The position numbers were made by a program, and so were the translations under genes. Below the pieces are notes generated by a model, which did no database searches, was not told the DNA's origin, and saw only the letters and a program-made list of their open reading frames with translations. Below are positions 23,060 to 29,512 of a stretch of 64,000 nt of DNA, piece by piece. Position 1 is the stretch's first letter, and every line of letters starts with the position of its first letter. Source of the stretch: Pseudomonas sp. CAN1 (GTDB taxonomy: Bacteria > Pseudomonadota > Gammaproteobacteria > Pseudomonadales > Pseudomonadaceae); NCBI RefSeq assembly GCF_030462585.1, contig NZ_JASMRU010000002.1:248001-312000 (forward strand). The letters run 5' to 3'.

Positions 23060-24145
23060 ATGCGCGAAGATCGCGACCTCAGCGCCACCGAACTGGCGGC
23101 CTTCGGTGCCGAACTGGACGCTCTGCGCCAGCGCACCCTGCACGACCTGGGCGAGCAGGATGCCCGCTACATCCGCCGCATTCGCGCGGCGGTGCGCTTC
23201 TGCTGCTGGAGCGGCCGCGTGCTGCTGATGGCCGGCTGGTTCCCGCCCACCTGGCTGCTGGGCACCTTCCTGCTCGGGCTGGGCAAGATCCTGGAGAACA
23301 TGGAGCTCGGCCATAACGTCATGCATGGCCAGTACGACTGGATGAACGACCCGGAGTTTTCCGGGCGCAGCTATGAGTGGGACATCGTCGGCCCCGCGGA
23401 CTTCTGGCGGCACACGCACAACCATGTGCACCATACCTACACCAACGTGCTGGGCATGGATGACGACGTCGGCTATGGCGTGGTGCGGCTGTTCCCCGAG
23501 CAGAAGTGGAAGCCGTTCTACCGCTGGCAGCCGATCTGGGTAACGCTGCAGGCGCTGCTGTTCCAGTACGCGGTGGCGGTGCAGCACCTGCGCCTGGACA
23601 AGTACGTGAAGGGGCGGATGAGCAAGGAGGAACTGCGCCCGCTGCTGCGCCAGTTCAACGCCAAGGTCGGGCGCCAGTGGGTGAAGGACTACGTGGTGTT
23701 CCCGCTGCTCGGCCTGTTCACCGGCGCCTTCGGCGCGGTGCTGCTGGGCAACGTCATCGCCAATCTGATGCGCAACCTGTGGACCTTCACCGTGATCTTC
23801 TGCGGCCACTTCACCGAGAAGGCAGCGGTGTTCCCGCCCGAGGTGCTGCAGGGTGAGACCCGCGGCCATTGGTACCTGCGCCAGTTGCGCGGGTCGAGCA
23901 ACCTGGAGGGTGGCAAGCTGTTCCACATCCTCACCGGCAACCTCAGCCACCAGATCGAGCACCACCTCTACCCGGATCTGCCGGCACGCCGCTATGCGCA
24001 GCTGTCGAAGGAAGTGCAGGGGATTGCCGCGCGCTACGGCCAGACCTACAACAGCGGCCGCCTGTCGGCGCAGTTCGCCACGGTGCTCAAGCGCATCTGG
24101 GTACACCGCAAGCCAACCGTGCCGGCACTGCCGGCCAGCGCCTGA
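23060..24145 (+). CDS. desB: acyl-CoA delta-9 fatty-acid desaturase DesB
   Basis: Membrane di-iron desaturase, 361 residues, that introduces a double bond into saturated acyl-CoAs to maintain membrane fluidity under aerobic growth. The three histidine boxes are intact: GHNVMHGQ (about residue 91), WRHTHNHVHHTYTN (about residue 118) and HQIEHHLYPDL (about residue 300). Hydrophobic segments flank the boxes. The ATG at 23060 is preceded by CAGGAGA; a GTG two codons earlier is possible. It is the second gene of desC-desB and should be derepressed when DesT releases its operators. Confidence 0.94.
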   Translation: MREDRDLSATELAAFGAELDALRQRTLHDLGEQDARYIRRIRAAVRFCCWSGRVLLMAGWFPPTWLLGTFLLGLGKILENMELGHNVMHGQYDWMNDPEFSGRSYEWDIVGPADFWRHTHNHVHHTYTNVLGMDDDVGYGVVRLFPEQKWKPFYRWQPIWVTLQALLFQYAVAVQHLRLDKYVKGRMSKEELRPLLRQFNAKVGRQWVKDYVVFPLLGLFTGAFGAVLLGNVIANLMRNLWTFTVIFCGHFTEKAAVFPPEVLQGETRGHWYLRQLRGSSNLEGGKLFHILTGNLSHQIEHHLYPDLPARRYAQLSKEVQGIAARYGQTYNSGRLSAQFATVLKRIWVHRKPTVPALPASA

Positions 24146-24151
24146 GGCGAA

Positions 24152-24367
24152 TCAGGCGCGGCGGGTCAGCGGCGAGGCGATTTCCTCACGCAGGGCGCGC
24201 AGGTCGGCGGCGTCCTGGTTGAGGTGATGGATCGACTTGAGCAGTTTCTGCCGGAGCAGGTCGTCCTGGACCTGTTCAACCGCGCGCATGACTTCCAGCG
24301 CCGTGGCTTCGTTGTTGGCGGCGACGGCGTCGAGGGTCTTGCGCAGGCTGCGGGTTGCGTGGTGCAC
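24152..24367 (-). CDS. small helical protein of unknown function
   Basis: 71 residues from a GTG at 24367, which has a strong ribosome-binding site (CAGGAGAT) nine bases upstream; this and its position directly after a convergent gene argue that it is real. The sequence (start MHHATRSLRKTLDAVAANNE, later AVEQVQDDLLRQKLLKSIHH) is predicted to be almost wholly alpha-helical and highly charged, with no signal peptide, cysteine or membrane segment. Its stop is six bases from the desB stop. I do not recognise a family; a small cytoplasmic dimer or adaptor is as much as can be said. Confidence 0.6.
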   Translation of the reverse strand: MHHATRSLRKTLDAVAANNEATALEVMRAVEQVQDDLLRQKLLKSIHHLNQDAADLRALREEIASPLTRRA

Positions 24368-24463
24368 GGGGGTGATCTCCTGAAAACTGCGAGCACCCTA
24401 CGACCTGATTATTTCCAATAAATTTCAACCAGTTGCTTTCCGATCGGTGGACATGATGTCGCA

Positions 24464-24721
24464 CTAATGGCCCGTAGCCGGGGAAAGCATGCACAAGGCC
24501 AGCAACGGCGCGAGGTTGAGCAGCAGTACGCCGATCTTGTAGACCGCCATGCCGCCGTAATGAATGGCATCGAATTTCTCCACCGGCAGGTCGAACCAGC
24601 GGCGATGCAGGCGGTAGACGAAGTCGTGGGCGAAGGTGAAGGCGGCGAACCAGATCAGCAGGATGAAATAGTTGATCAGGGTGCAGTTGAGCAGGAAGGG
24701 CTTCAGGTCCTGGAGCAGCAT
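24464..24721 (-). CDS. small two-helix membrane protein, DUF6868-like
   Basis: 85 residues. Two hydrophobic helices (about residues 13-32 and 58-78) flank a polar stretch DFVYRLHRRWFDLPVEKFDA. The pattern CTLINYF, then VYRLH, F-L and YKIGVLLLNLAPLLAL, resembles the DUF6868 family as I remember it. The start ATG at 24721 has GGAGAA eight bases upstream. No function is known. It is divergent from the MFS carrier gene and separated from the other small gene by about 96 bp. Confidence 0.65.
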   Translation of the reverse strand: MLLQDLKPFLLNCTLINYFILLIWFAAFTFAHDFVYRLHRRWFDLPVEKFDAIHYGGMAVYKIGVLLLNLAPLLALCMLSPATGH

Positions 24722-24938
24722 GGCGATTCTCCGGGTACGTACTGTGTTGGACGCGGGCCCGCAGGGATGGTTTCAGGCGTTTTAACGGGCGTTGGTCCGA
24801 TAGCCGCGGCGCTGGCCGCCGGCCATAATGCGCGCCTGCTGCAAACCATGTGATCTTTGCCGCGCGACGGCTGTCCGATGTCCGGACGGCTACCCTTGCC
24901 GTTACACCCTCATTCCTCATCTGCCTGCCGGACTCGCC

Positions 24939-26249
24939 ATGTTCAGCCCGCTCGTCACGTTTCCCGCGCTCTATACCGCCACGCTGTTGATGCTCGCCGG
25001 CTCCGGCCTGTTCACCACCTACATGGGCCTGCGCCTGACCCAGGAAGGCGTCAGCGACCTCTGGGTCGGCGGCCTGATGGCGGCCTACTACTTCGGTCTG
25101 GTCTGTGGCGGCAAGTTCGGCCACAAGCTGATCGCCGGCTTCGGCCATATCCGTTCCTACGTCGCCTGCGCCGGCATGGCCACGGTGATCGTGCTGATCC
25201 ACGCGCTGGTCTCGCAGCTGGAGGTGTGGATCTTCCTGCGTTTCATCATGGGCGCGGTGATGATGAACCAGTACATGGTGATCGAGAGCTGGCTCAACGA
25301 GCAGGCCGAAGGTCACCAGCGCGGCAAGGTGTTCGCCGGCTACATGGTGGCGGTGGATGCCGGCCTGGTGGTCGGCCAGGGCCTGCTGGCGCTGAGCCCG
25401 GCGCTGGATTACAAGCCGCTGCTGCTGGTCGCCATGTGCTTCTCGTCGTGCCTGATCCCGCTGGCGCTGACCCGTCGCGTCCACCCGGCCAAGCTGGTGG
25501 CGGCGCCGCTGGAGATCGGCTTCTTCTGGAAGCGCGTGCCGCAGTCGCTGGGCACCATCTTCGTCGCCGGTCTGATGGTCGGTGCGTTCTACGGCCTGGC
25601 GCCGGTGTACGCGGCGCGCAACGGCCTGGACACCGCGCAGTCGAGCTTCTTCGTCGGCATGTGCATCGTCGCCGGCTTCTGTGCGCAGTGGCCGCTGGGC
25701 TGGCTGTCCGACCGGGTCAACCGCAGCTGGCTGATCCGCGCCAATGCCTTGCTGCTGTGCCTGGCTGCGGTGCCGATGTGGGGGCTGATCGAATTGCCCT
25801 ATACGCTGCTGCTGGCGAACGGTTTCCTCACCGGCATGCTGCTGTTCACCCTCTATCCGCTGGCCGTGGCCCTGGGCAACGACCATGTCGAGCAGTCGCG
25901 CCGTGTGGCGCTGTCGGCGATGCTGCTGACCACTTATGGCGTCGGCGCCTGTATCGGCCCGCTGTTCGCCGGCGCGATGATGCGCCACTTCGGTCCGGGC
26001 ATGTTCTACATGCTGGTCTCGGCCTATGCGCTGATCCTGATCTTCTGGGTGCAGCCCAAGCGCGTTACCGGCGTACACCGTGTCGACGAGGCTCCGCTGC
26101 AGCACGTGGCCATGCCCGATACGGTCAGCCCGATGGCCGCGGCGCTGGACCCGCGCGTCGAGGAAGTGCCGGAAGAGCTGGTGGTGGAAGCACCGGCCAG
26201 CATCGGCCGCTCCGATGGCGAGCCGGATGGCGGCGAGTCGAAGAGCTGA
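24939..26249 (+). CDS. MFS transporter, YcaD/PA4887-like
   Basis: 436 residues with twelve predicted helices and a roughly 55-residue acidic cytoplasmic tail (about residues 380-436, rich in Glu, Pro and Val). Helix 4-5 has the VIESWLNEQAEGHQRGKVFAGYM segment typical of the YcaD subgroup of the major facilitator superfamily, and GWLSDRVNRSWLIRAN is the second-half MFS loop motif. The ATG at 24939 is the start of the first helix; an in-frame ATG at 24828 would prepend a Cys-rich hydrophilic stretch and is unlikely. The substrate is unknown. A strong terminator follows 30 bp after the stop. Confidence 0.87.
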   Translation: MFSPLVTFPALYTATLLMLAGSGLFTTYMGLRLTQEGVSDLWVGGLMAAYYFGLVCGGKFGHKLIAGFGHIRSYVACAGMATVIVLIHALVSQLEVWIFLRFIMGAVMMNQYMVIESWLNEQAEGHQRGKVFAGYMVAVDAGLVVGQGLLALSPALDYKPLLLVAMCFSSCLIPLALTRRVHPAKLVAAPLEIGFFWKRVPQSLGTIFVAGLMVGAFYGLAPVYAARNGLDTAQSSFFVGMCIVAGFCAQWPLGWLSDRVNRSWLIRANALLLCLAAVPMWGLIELPYTLLLANGFLTGMLLFTLYPLAVALGNDHVEQSRRVALSAMLLTTYGVGACIGPLFAGAMMRHFGPGMFYMLVSAYALILIFWVQPKRVTGVHRVDEAPLQHVAMPDTVSPMAAALDPRVEEVPEELVVEAPASIGRSDGEPDGGESKS

Positions 26250-26278
26250 TCGCCGTTAGCGAAACGCAGAAATGAGAA

Positions 26279-26304
26279 AGCCCGGCAGATGCCGGGCTTT
26301 TCTT
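26279..26304. terminator. bidirectional rho-independent terminator
   Basis: AAGCCCGGCAGATGCCGGGC followed by TTTTCTTT. Stem AGCCCGGC/GCCGGGCT with flanking A and T runs, between the convergent MFS gene and repeat-protein gene A. Confidence 0.88.
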
Positions 26305-26331
26305 TCGCCTGTCAGGCGTATTTCGTCTGGA

Positions 26332-26838
26332 TCAGGAAACACGCTTGAGGTGGGCATCGAACACGGTGTCACCACCGGACTCGGCGACCATGTTGCTGTG
26401 CAGCTTGTCGATGGTGTGCTCGGAGCCGTTCTCGGCTACGCGGACGTCATCCATCTGCTTGTGCAGGCGGTCGATGGTGCGCTCGGAACCGTTATCAGCA
26501 ACGCGGGCATCGTCCATTTGCTTGTGCAGGCGGTCGATGGTGCGCTCGGAACCGTTATCAGCAACGCGGGCGTCGTCCATTTGCTTGTGCAGGCGATCGA
26601 TGGTGCGCTCGGAGCCGTTATCGGCGACGCGGGCATCGTCCATTTGCTTGTGCAGGCGGTCGATGGTGCGGTCGGAGCCATTCTCGGCAACGCGGGCTTC
26701 AGCGCTCTTCTGCTGCAGCTGGTGTTCGTGTTGCGGGAGGTTGCGCGGGCCGTTGTTGAGGATGGCCGGGGCGGCGAAAACGGCGCTGGCGGACATCAGG
26801 GAAGTGAGTGCAAGGCTGAGGGCGATCTGGCGTTTCAT
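26332..26838 (-). CDS. exported tandem-repeat protein A (21-residue repeats)
   Basis: 168 residues. A signal peptide (1-22, ending ASAVFA) and a 23-residue linker lead into five tandem 21-residue units, the middle three identical in protein sequence (core RVADNGSERTIDRLHKQM preceded by two acidic residues). A degenerate last unit, VAESGGDTVFDAHLK, closes the protein. No Cys, no lipobox, no membrane helix after the signal, so the product is probably periplasmic or secreted. NGS followed by a charged amphipathic stretch suggests a turn plus short helix per repeat. Its C-terminal 30 residues nearly equal those of protein B encoded upstream. The function is unknown. The codon-level near-identity of the repeats suggests recent expansion. 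Confidence 0.85.
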   Translation of the reverse strand: MKRQIALSLALTSLMSASAVFAAPAILNNGPRNLPQHEHQLQQKSAEARVAENGSDRTIDRLHKQMDDARVADNGSERTIDRLHKQMDDARVADNGSERTIDRLHKQMDDARVADNGSERTIDRLHKQMDDVRVAENGSEHTIDKLHSNMVAESGGDTVFDAHLKRVS

Positions 26839-26901
26839 GTTGTGTGGCTCCGAAAGGGGGGCGGTTTGTCTTGGCTACGGGTCTATTTTCCCTTCGGATA
26901 A

Positions 26902-26923
26902 ATCGATTTAAAAACGATGCCGG
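26902..26923 (-). promoter_or_regulatory. shared upstream element, copy A
   Basis: ATCGATT, two variable bases, then AAAACGATGCCGG on the plus strand. It lies 64 bp upstream of the gene A start and matches 20 of 22 positions with copy B. This is probably part of the core promoter or a regulator site. Confidence 0.5.
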
Positions 26924-27113
26924 GTAATACAGAGCATCAGTGTTGTCGATTATTTAGCCGGCTAATTTCTACTATCGCTGCCAATGATGGAACGACGAAA
27001 ACCGCTCTAGGGCGGTATTTTCAGGCGTGTTTCAGGAGGTTTCAGGCAAGACGCCGTTACAAAACGCGGCTGGCCTGTTATCGAGGGCGGGGGTTCACGG
27101 GCTTCGAGCGATA

Positions 27114-27141
27114 AGAAAGCCCGGCGGGGCCGGGCTTTTCT
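27114..27141 (-). terminator. rho-independent terminator of repeat gene B
   Basis: Stem AGCCCGGC-GGG-GCCGGGCT flanked by GAAA and TTTTCTCT. It resembles the terminator at 26279 closely, suggesting that gene and terminator were duplicated together. Confidence 0.85.
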
Positions 27142-27169
27142 CTCACCTTGCGGTGTACTGCCTGGAGCG

Positions 27170-27883
27170 TTACGCCTTCAGGTGGGCGTCGAAGACGGTG
27201 TCGCCACCGGACTCGGCAACCATGTTGCTGTGCAGTTGGTCGACGGTGTGCTCGGAACCGTTCTCGGCAACGCTCATCTCTTCGTGCAGACGGTCGATGG
27301 TCTTGCTCGAACCGTTTTCAGCGACGCCCAGTTGCTTGTGCAGGCGGTCGACGGTCTGGCTGGAGCCGTTCTCGGCGACGTTCATTTCCTGGTGCAGGCG
27401 GTCGGTGGTTTTGCTGGAACCGTTTTCGGCAACGCTCATCTCGCTGTGCAGACGGTCGATGGTCTTGCTCGAACCGTTTTCAGCGACGCCCAGTTGCTTG
27501 TGCAGGCGGTCGACAGTCTGGCTGGAGCCGTTTTCGGCAACGTTCATCTGCTGGTGCAGGCGATCGATCGATTTGCTCGAGCCGTTTTCAGCAACGCTCA
27601 TTTCGCTGTGCAGACGGTCGATGGTCTTGCTCGAACCGTTTTCAGCCACCTTCATTTTCTGGATCAGACGATCGACCGACTGGCTGGAACCATTCTCGGC
27701 GATACGGGCCTTGGCGGCTTCCAGTTGTTTCTGCTGTTGATCCAGGGTGTGTTCGGCGCCGTCCTGAACCAGGATCTCGGTCTGGCTGGCGTTGATGACC
27801 GGGGATTCCTGCTGGGAGCCGGCGAAAGCGGCATTGGCAGCAAGTACGGAAAGGGCAAAGCCAAGTACGAGGGTGCGTTTCAT
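27170..27883 (-). CDS. exported tandem-repeat protein B (18-residue repeats)
   Basis: 237 residues. Signal peptide 1-21 (MKRTLVLGFALSVLAANAAFA), a polar linker, then about nine units of 18 residues such as VAENGSSKTIDRLHSEMS. Units fall into three types ending SEMS, Q-MN and KQLG that repeat in the same order twice, so a 54-residue (162-bp) block was itself duplicated. The C-terminus, NGSEHT followed by VAESGGDTVFDAHLK, equals that of protein A. There is no Cys and no lipobox. Eighteen residues equal exactly five alpha-helical turns, against three heptads in A. It is clearly a paralogue of A with a different repeat period. The function is unknown; exported and possibly cell-surface or periplasmic. 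Confidence 0.85.
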   Translation of the reverse strand: MKRTLVLGFALSVLAANAAFAGSQQESPVINASQTEILVQDGAEHTLDQQQKQLEAAKARIAENGSSQSVDRLIQKMKVAENGSSKTIDRLHSEMSVAENGSSKSIDRLHQQMNVAENGSSQTVDRLHKQLGVAENGSSKTIDRLHSEMSVAENGSSKTTDRLHQEMNVAENGSSQTVDRLHKQLGVAENGSSKTIDRLHEEMSVAENGSEHTVDQLHSNMVAESGGDTVFDAHLKA

Positions 27884-27944
27884 GATGCGGCTCCAGAAGA
27901 GTGGGGGAGTTCGTTGGACACGGACTCAGTATCAGTTCTGGATT

Positions 27945-27966
27945 ATCGATTGGAAAACGATGCCGG
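27945..27966 (-). promoter_or_regulatory. shared upstream element, copy B
   Basis: Same 22-bp element as at 26902 (ATCGATT, two bases, AAAACGATGCCGG), here 62 bp upstream of the gene B start. The surrounding sequence is not conserved to the same degree. Confidence 0.5.
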
Positions 27967-28199
27967 AAGATAGTCGCTATCGATGCCGATGATTGTTTAT
28001 AAGTCTATTTAAAATCAATAAGTTAGTATTGAAAATTGACTTCTATCAATGCCTTCGATGGGCTGTATCGGCGTGATTGGTAATATCGATTTGTTGGATG
28101 TTTCTGTGGGCAGGAATGCGGGGAATGCCTCTGGAATGAGGGTCTGGCGGCAGTCATGGCCCTCGAGCTCCCTGTGCATACGCGGAAAATCGTGCCTGC

Positions 28200-28650
28200 G
28201 CCAGGGAGCGCGCGTAGGAGCGGATTTATCCGCGATGCTCTCCAGCAGGGGCGGGGCTATCGCGGACGGAGTCCGCTCCTACGAAACCGCGGGCGCTGGA
28301 GTGACGTTGGTAGAAGCGGCGCTCCAGACGGCAGGATGCCCGGTCGGATTGCCCGTGCCAGGGAGCGAGCGTAGGAGCGGATTTATCCGCGATGCTTTCC
28401 AGCAAGGGCGGGCCTATCGCGGACGGAGTCCGCTCCTACGAAACCGCGGGCGCTGGAGTGACGTTGGTAGAAGCGGCGCTCCAGACGGCAGGATGCCCGG
28501 TCGGATTGCCCGTGCCAGGGAGCGAGCGTAGGAGCGGATTTATCCGCGATGCTTTCCAGCAGGGGCGGGGCTATCGCGGACGGAGTCCGCTCCTACGAAA
28601 CCCTGGGCGCCGGAGTGATGCTCCAGACAGCAGGATGCCCGGCCGGAGCC
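28200..28650. repeat. three tandem 157-bp repeats, each with a REP pair
   Basis: GCCAGGGAGCG begins units at 28200, 28357 and 28514, exactly 157 bp apart. Each unit contains GTAGGAGCGGATTTATCCGC, an inverted partner GGACGGAGTCCGCTCCTACG, and a spacer with CGGCAGGATGCCCGG. Units 1 and 2 are almost identical; unit 3 loses about 20 bp near its end. This is a BIME-like expansion. Confidence 0.88.
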
Positions 28651-28683
28651 GGGCATCGATGGGGCCGATGGCAGGGGGGGGAG

Positions 28684-29217
28684 TTACTTGAGGTCCTGCA
28701 GCAGGTCGGCCATGTCATCGGCGTGCTCTTCTTCCTGGGCGAGGATTTCCTCGAACAGGCGGCGCGTGGTGGGGTCGTCGTCGCCCAGGTAGACGACGAT
28801 CTCGCGGTAGCTGTCGACCGCGATGCGCTCGGCCACCAGGTTCTCGGTGATCATTTCGCGCAGGTTGGCGCCGGCCACGTATTCGGCGTGGGAGCGCTCG
28901 GTCAGCCCGTTGGGGTTGAAGTCCGGCTCGCCGCCCAGCTGCATGATGCGCTCGGCCAGCAGGTCGGCGTGCTGCAGTTCCTGGGTGGCGTGTTCGAGGA
29001 ATTCGGCGGCGGCCACGCTGGCCTTCAGGCCGGTGGCCATGAAGTAGTGGCGCTTGTAGCGCAGGTAGCAGACCAGTTCGGTGGCCAGCGACTCGTTGAG
29101 CAGACGCAGCACGGTCTTGCGGTCGGCATGGTAGCCCTCGGTCACCGCGCCGTCCTCGATGTTCTGGCGCGCCCGCTGGCGCAGGGTCTGGACGTCGGTC
29201 AGTTGTGCCTGGTTCAT
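28684..29217 (-). CDS. bacterioferritin-like / ferritin-like di-iron protein (PA4880-like)
   Basis: 177 residues forming a four-helix ferritin-like domain. Candidate di-iron ligands are Glu in NESLATELVCYLRY, the E-x-x-H of EFLEHATQELQHADLL, Glu in ITENLVAERIAVDSYREI and the E-x-x-H of EEILAQEEEHADDMAD. An N-terminal 30 residues (MNQAQLTDVQTLRQRARQNI) precede the domain. There is no obvious haem-ligand Met in the usual bacterioferritin context, so non-haem iron storage, or Dps-like protection from iron and peroxide, is the safe reading. It is a single gene with its own 295-bp upstream region and a ribosome-binding site AAGGAGAG. Confidence 0.85.
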   Translation of the reverse strand: MNQAQLTDVQTLRQRARQNIEDGAVTEGYHADRKTVLRLLNESLATELVCYLRYKRHYFMATGLKASVAAAEFLEHATQELQHADLLAERIMQLGGEPDFNPNGLTERSHAEYVAGANLREMITENLVAERIAVDSYREIVVYLGDDDPTTRRLFEEILAQEEEHADDMADLLQDLK

Positions 29218-29512
29218 CAGTTTCTCTCCTTAACGGCTGGCCTTGTGGCGAGCCGGCGCTGCGATGGCGCGCGGCTCGATCCGGGTCACAAGGTTCGGAG
29301 TCGCCGGCCTGCGGAAAAGTTTGGTTTTTTTGCTGACGCGCCCATTGCTGACATTTCCCGTGCAGATTGCGGGAGCCATCGCCTCGCTATGCTGGTCCAA
29401 GACGACAGGCCCGTGGAGAATGCCGCCCCGGCATGCTCAGGCGGCCATCGATACCGGCAGCTACGTGGGGACGGCGCTGCTTCCACCGACGCGGCCAGCA
29501 GGGAGTTCAGGT
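29218..29512. other. 295-bp divergent promoter region (ferritin-like / AsmA genes)
   Basis: No gene. It must contain both promoters. Apart from the two ribosome-binding sites (AAGGAGAG on the minus strand at about 29226, GGGAG on the plus strand at 29501) I see no strong motif. Confidence 0.4.

Larger units (their letters stand above)
26839..27169. other. 331-bp region between the two repeat-protein genes
   Basis: No gene. It holds the promoter region of gene A, AT-rich from 26880 to 26990, with a 22-bp element at 26902-26923 that recurs upstream of gene B, and the terminator of gene B (27114-27141). Confidence 0.6.
27884..28683. other. 800-bp region: gene B promoter and a tandem REP array
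   Basis: No gene. 27884-28050 is the AT-rich promoter region of gene B, with the shared element at 27945-27966. The rest is dominated by three 157-bp tandem repeats containing REP pairs (28200-28650). Confidence 0.65.

Noticed and set aside
26436-27700. A CRISPR-like array from 54- and 63-bp repeats
   Set aside because: The repeats are in-frame coding units of two signal-peptide proteins; there are no unique spacers.
28200-28650. A CRISPR array (three regularly spaced repeats)
   Set aside because: Units are 157 bp and nearly identical throughout, contain REP palindromes, and have no variable spacers or cas genes.
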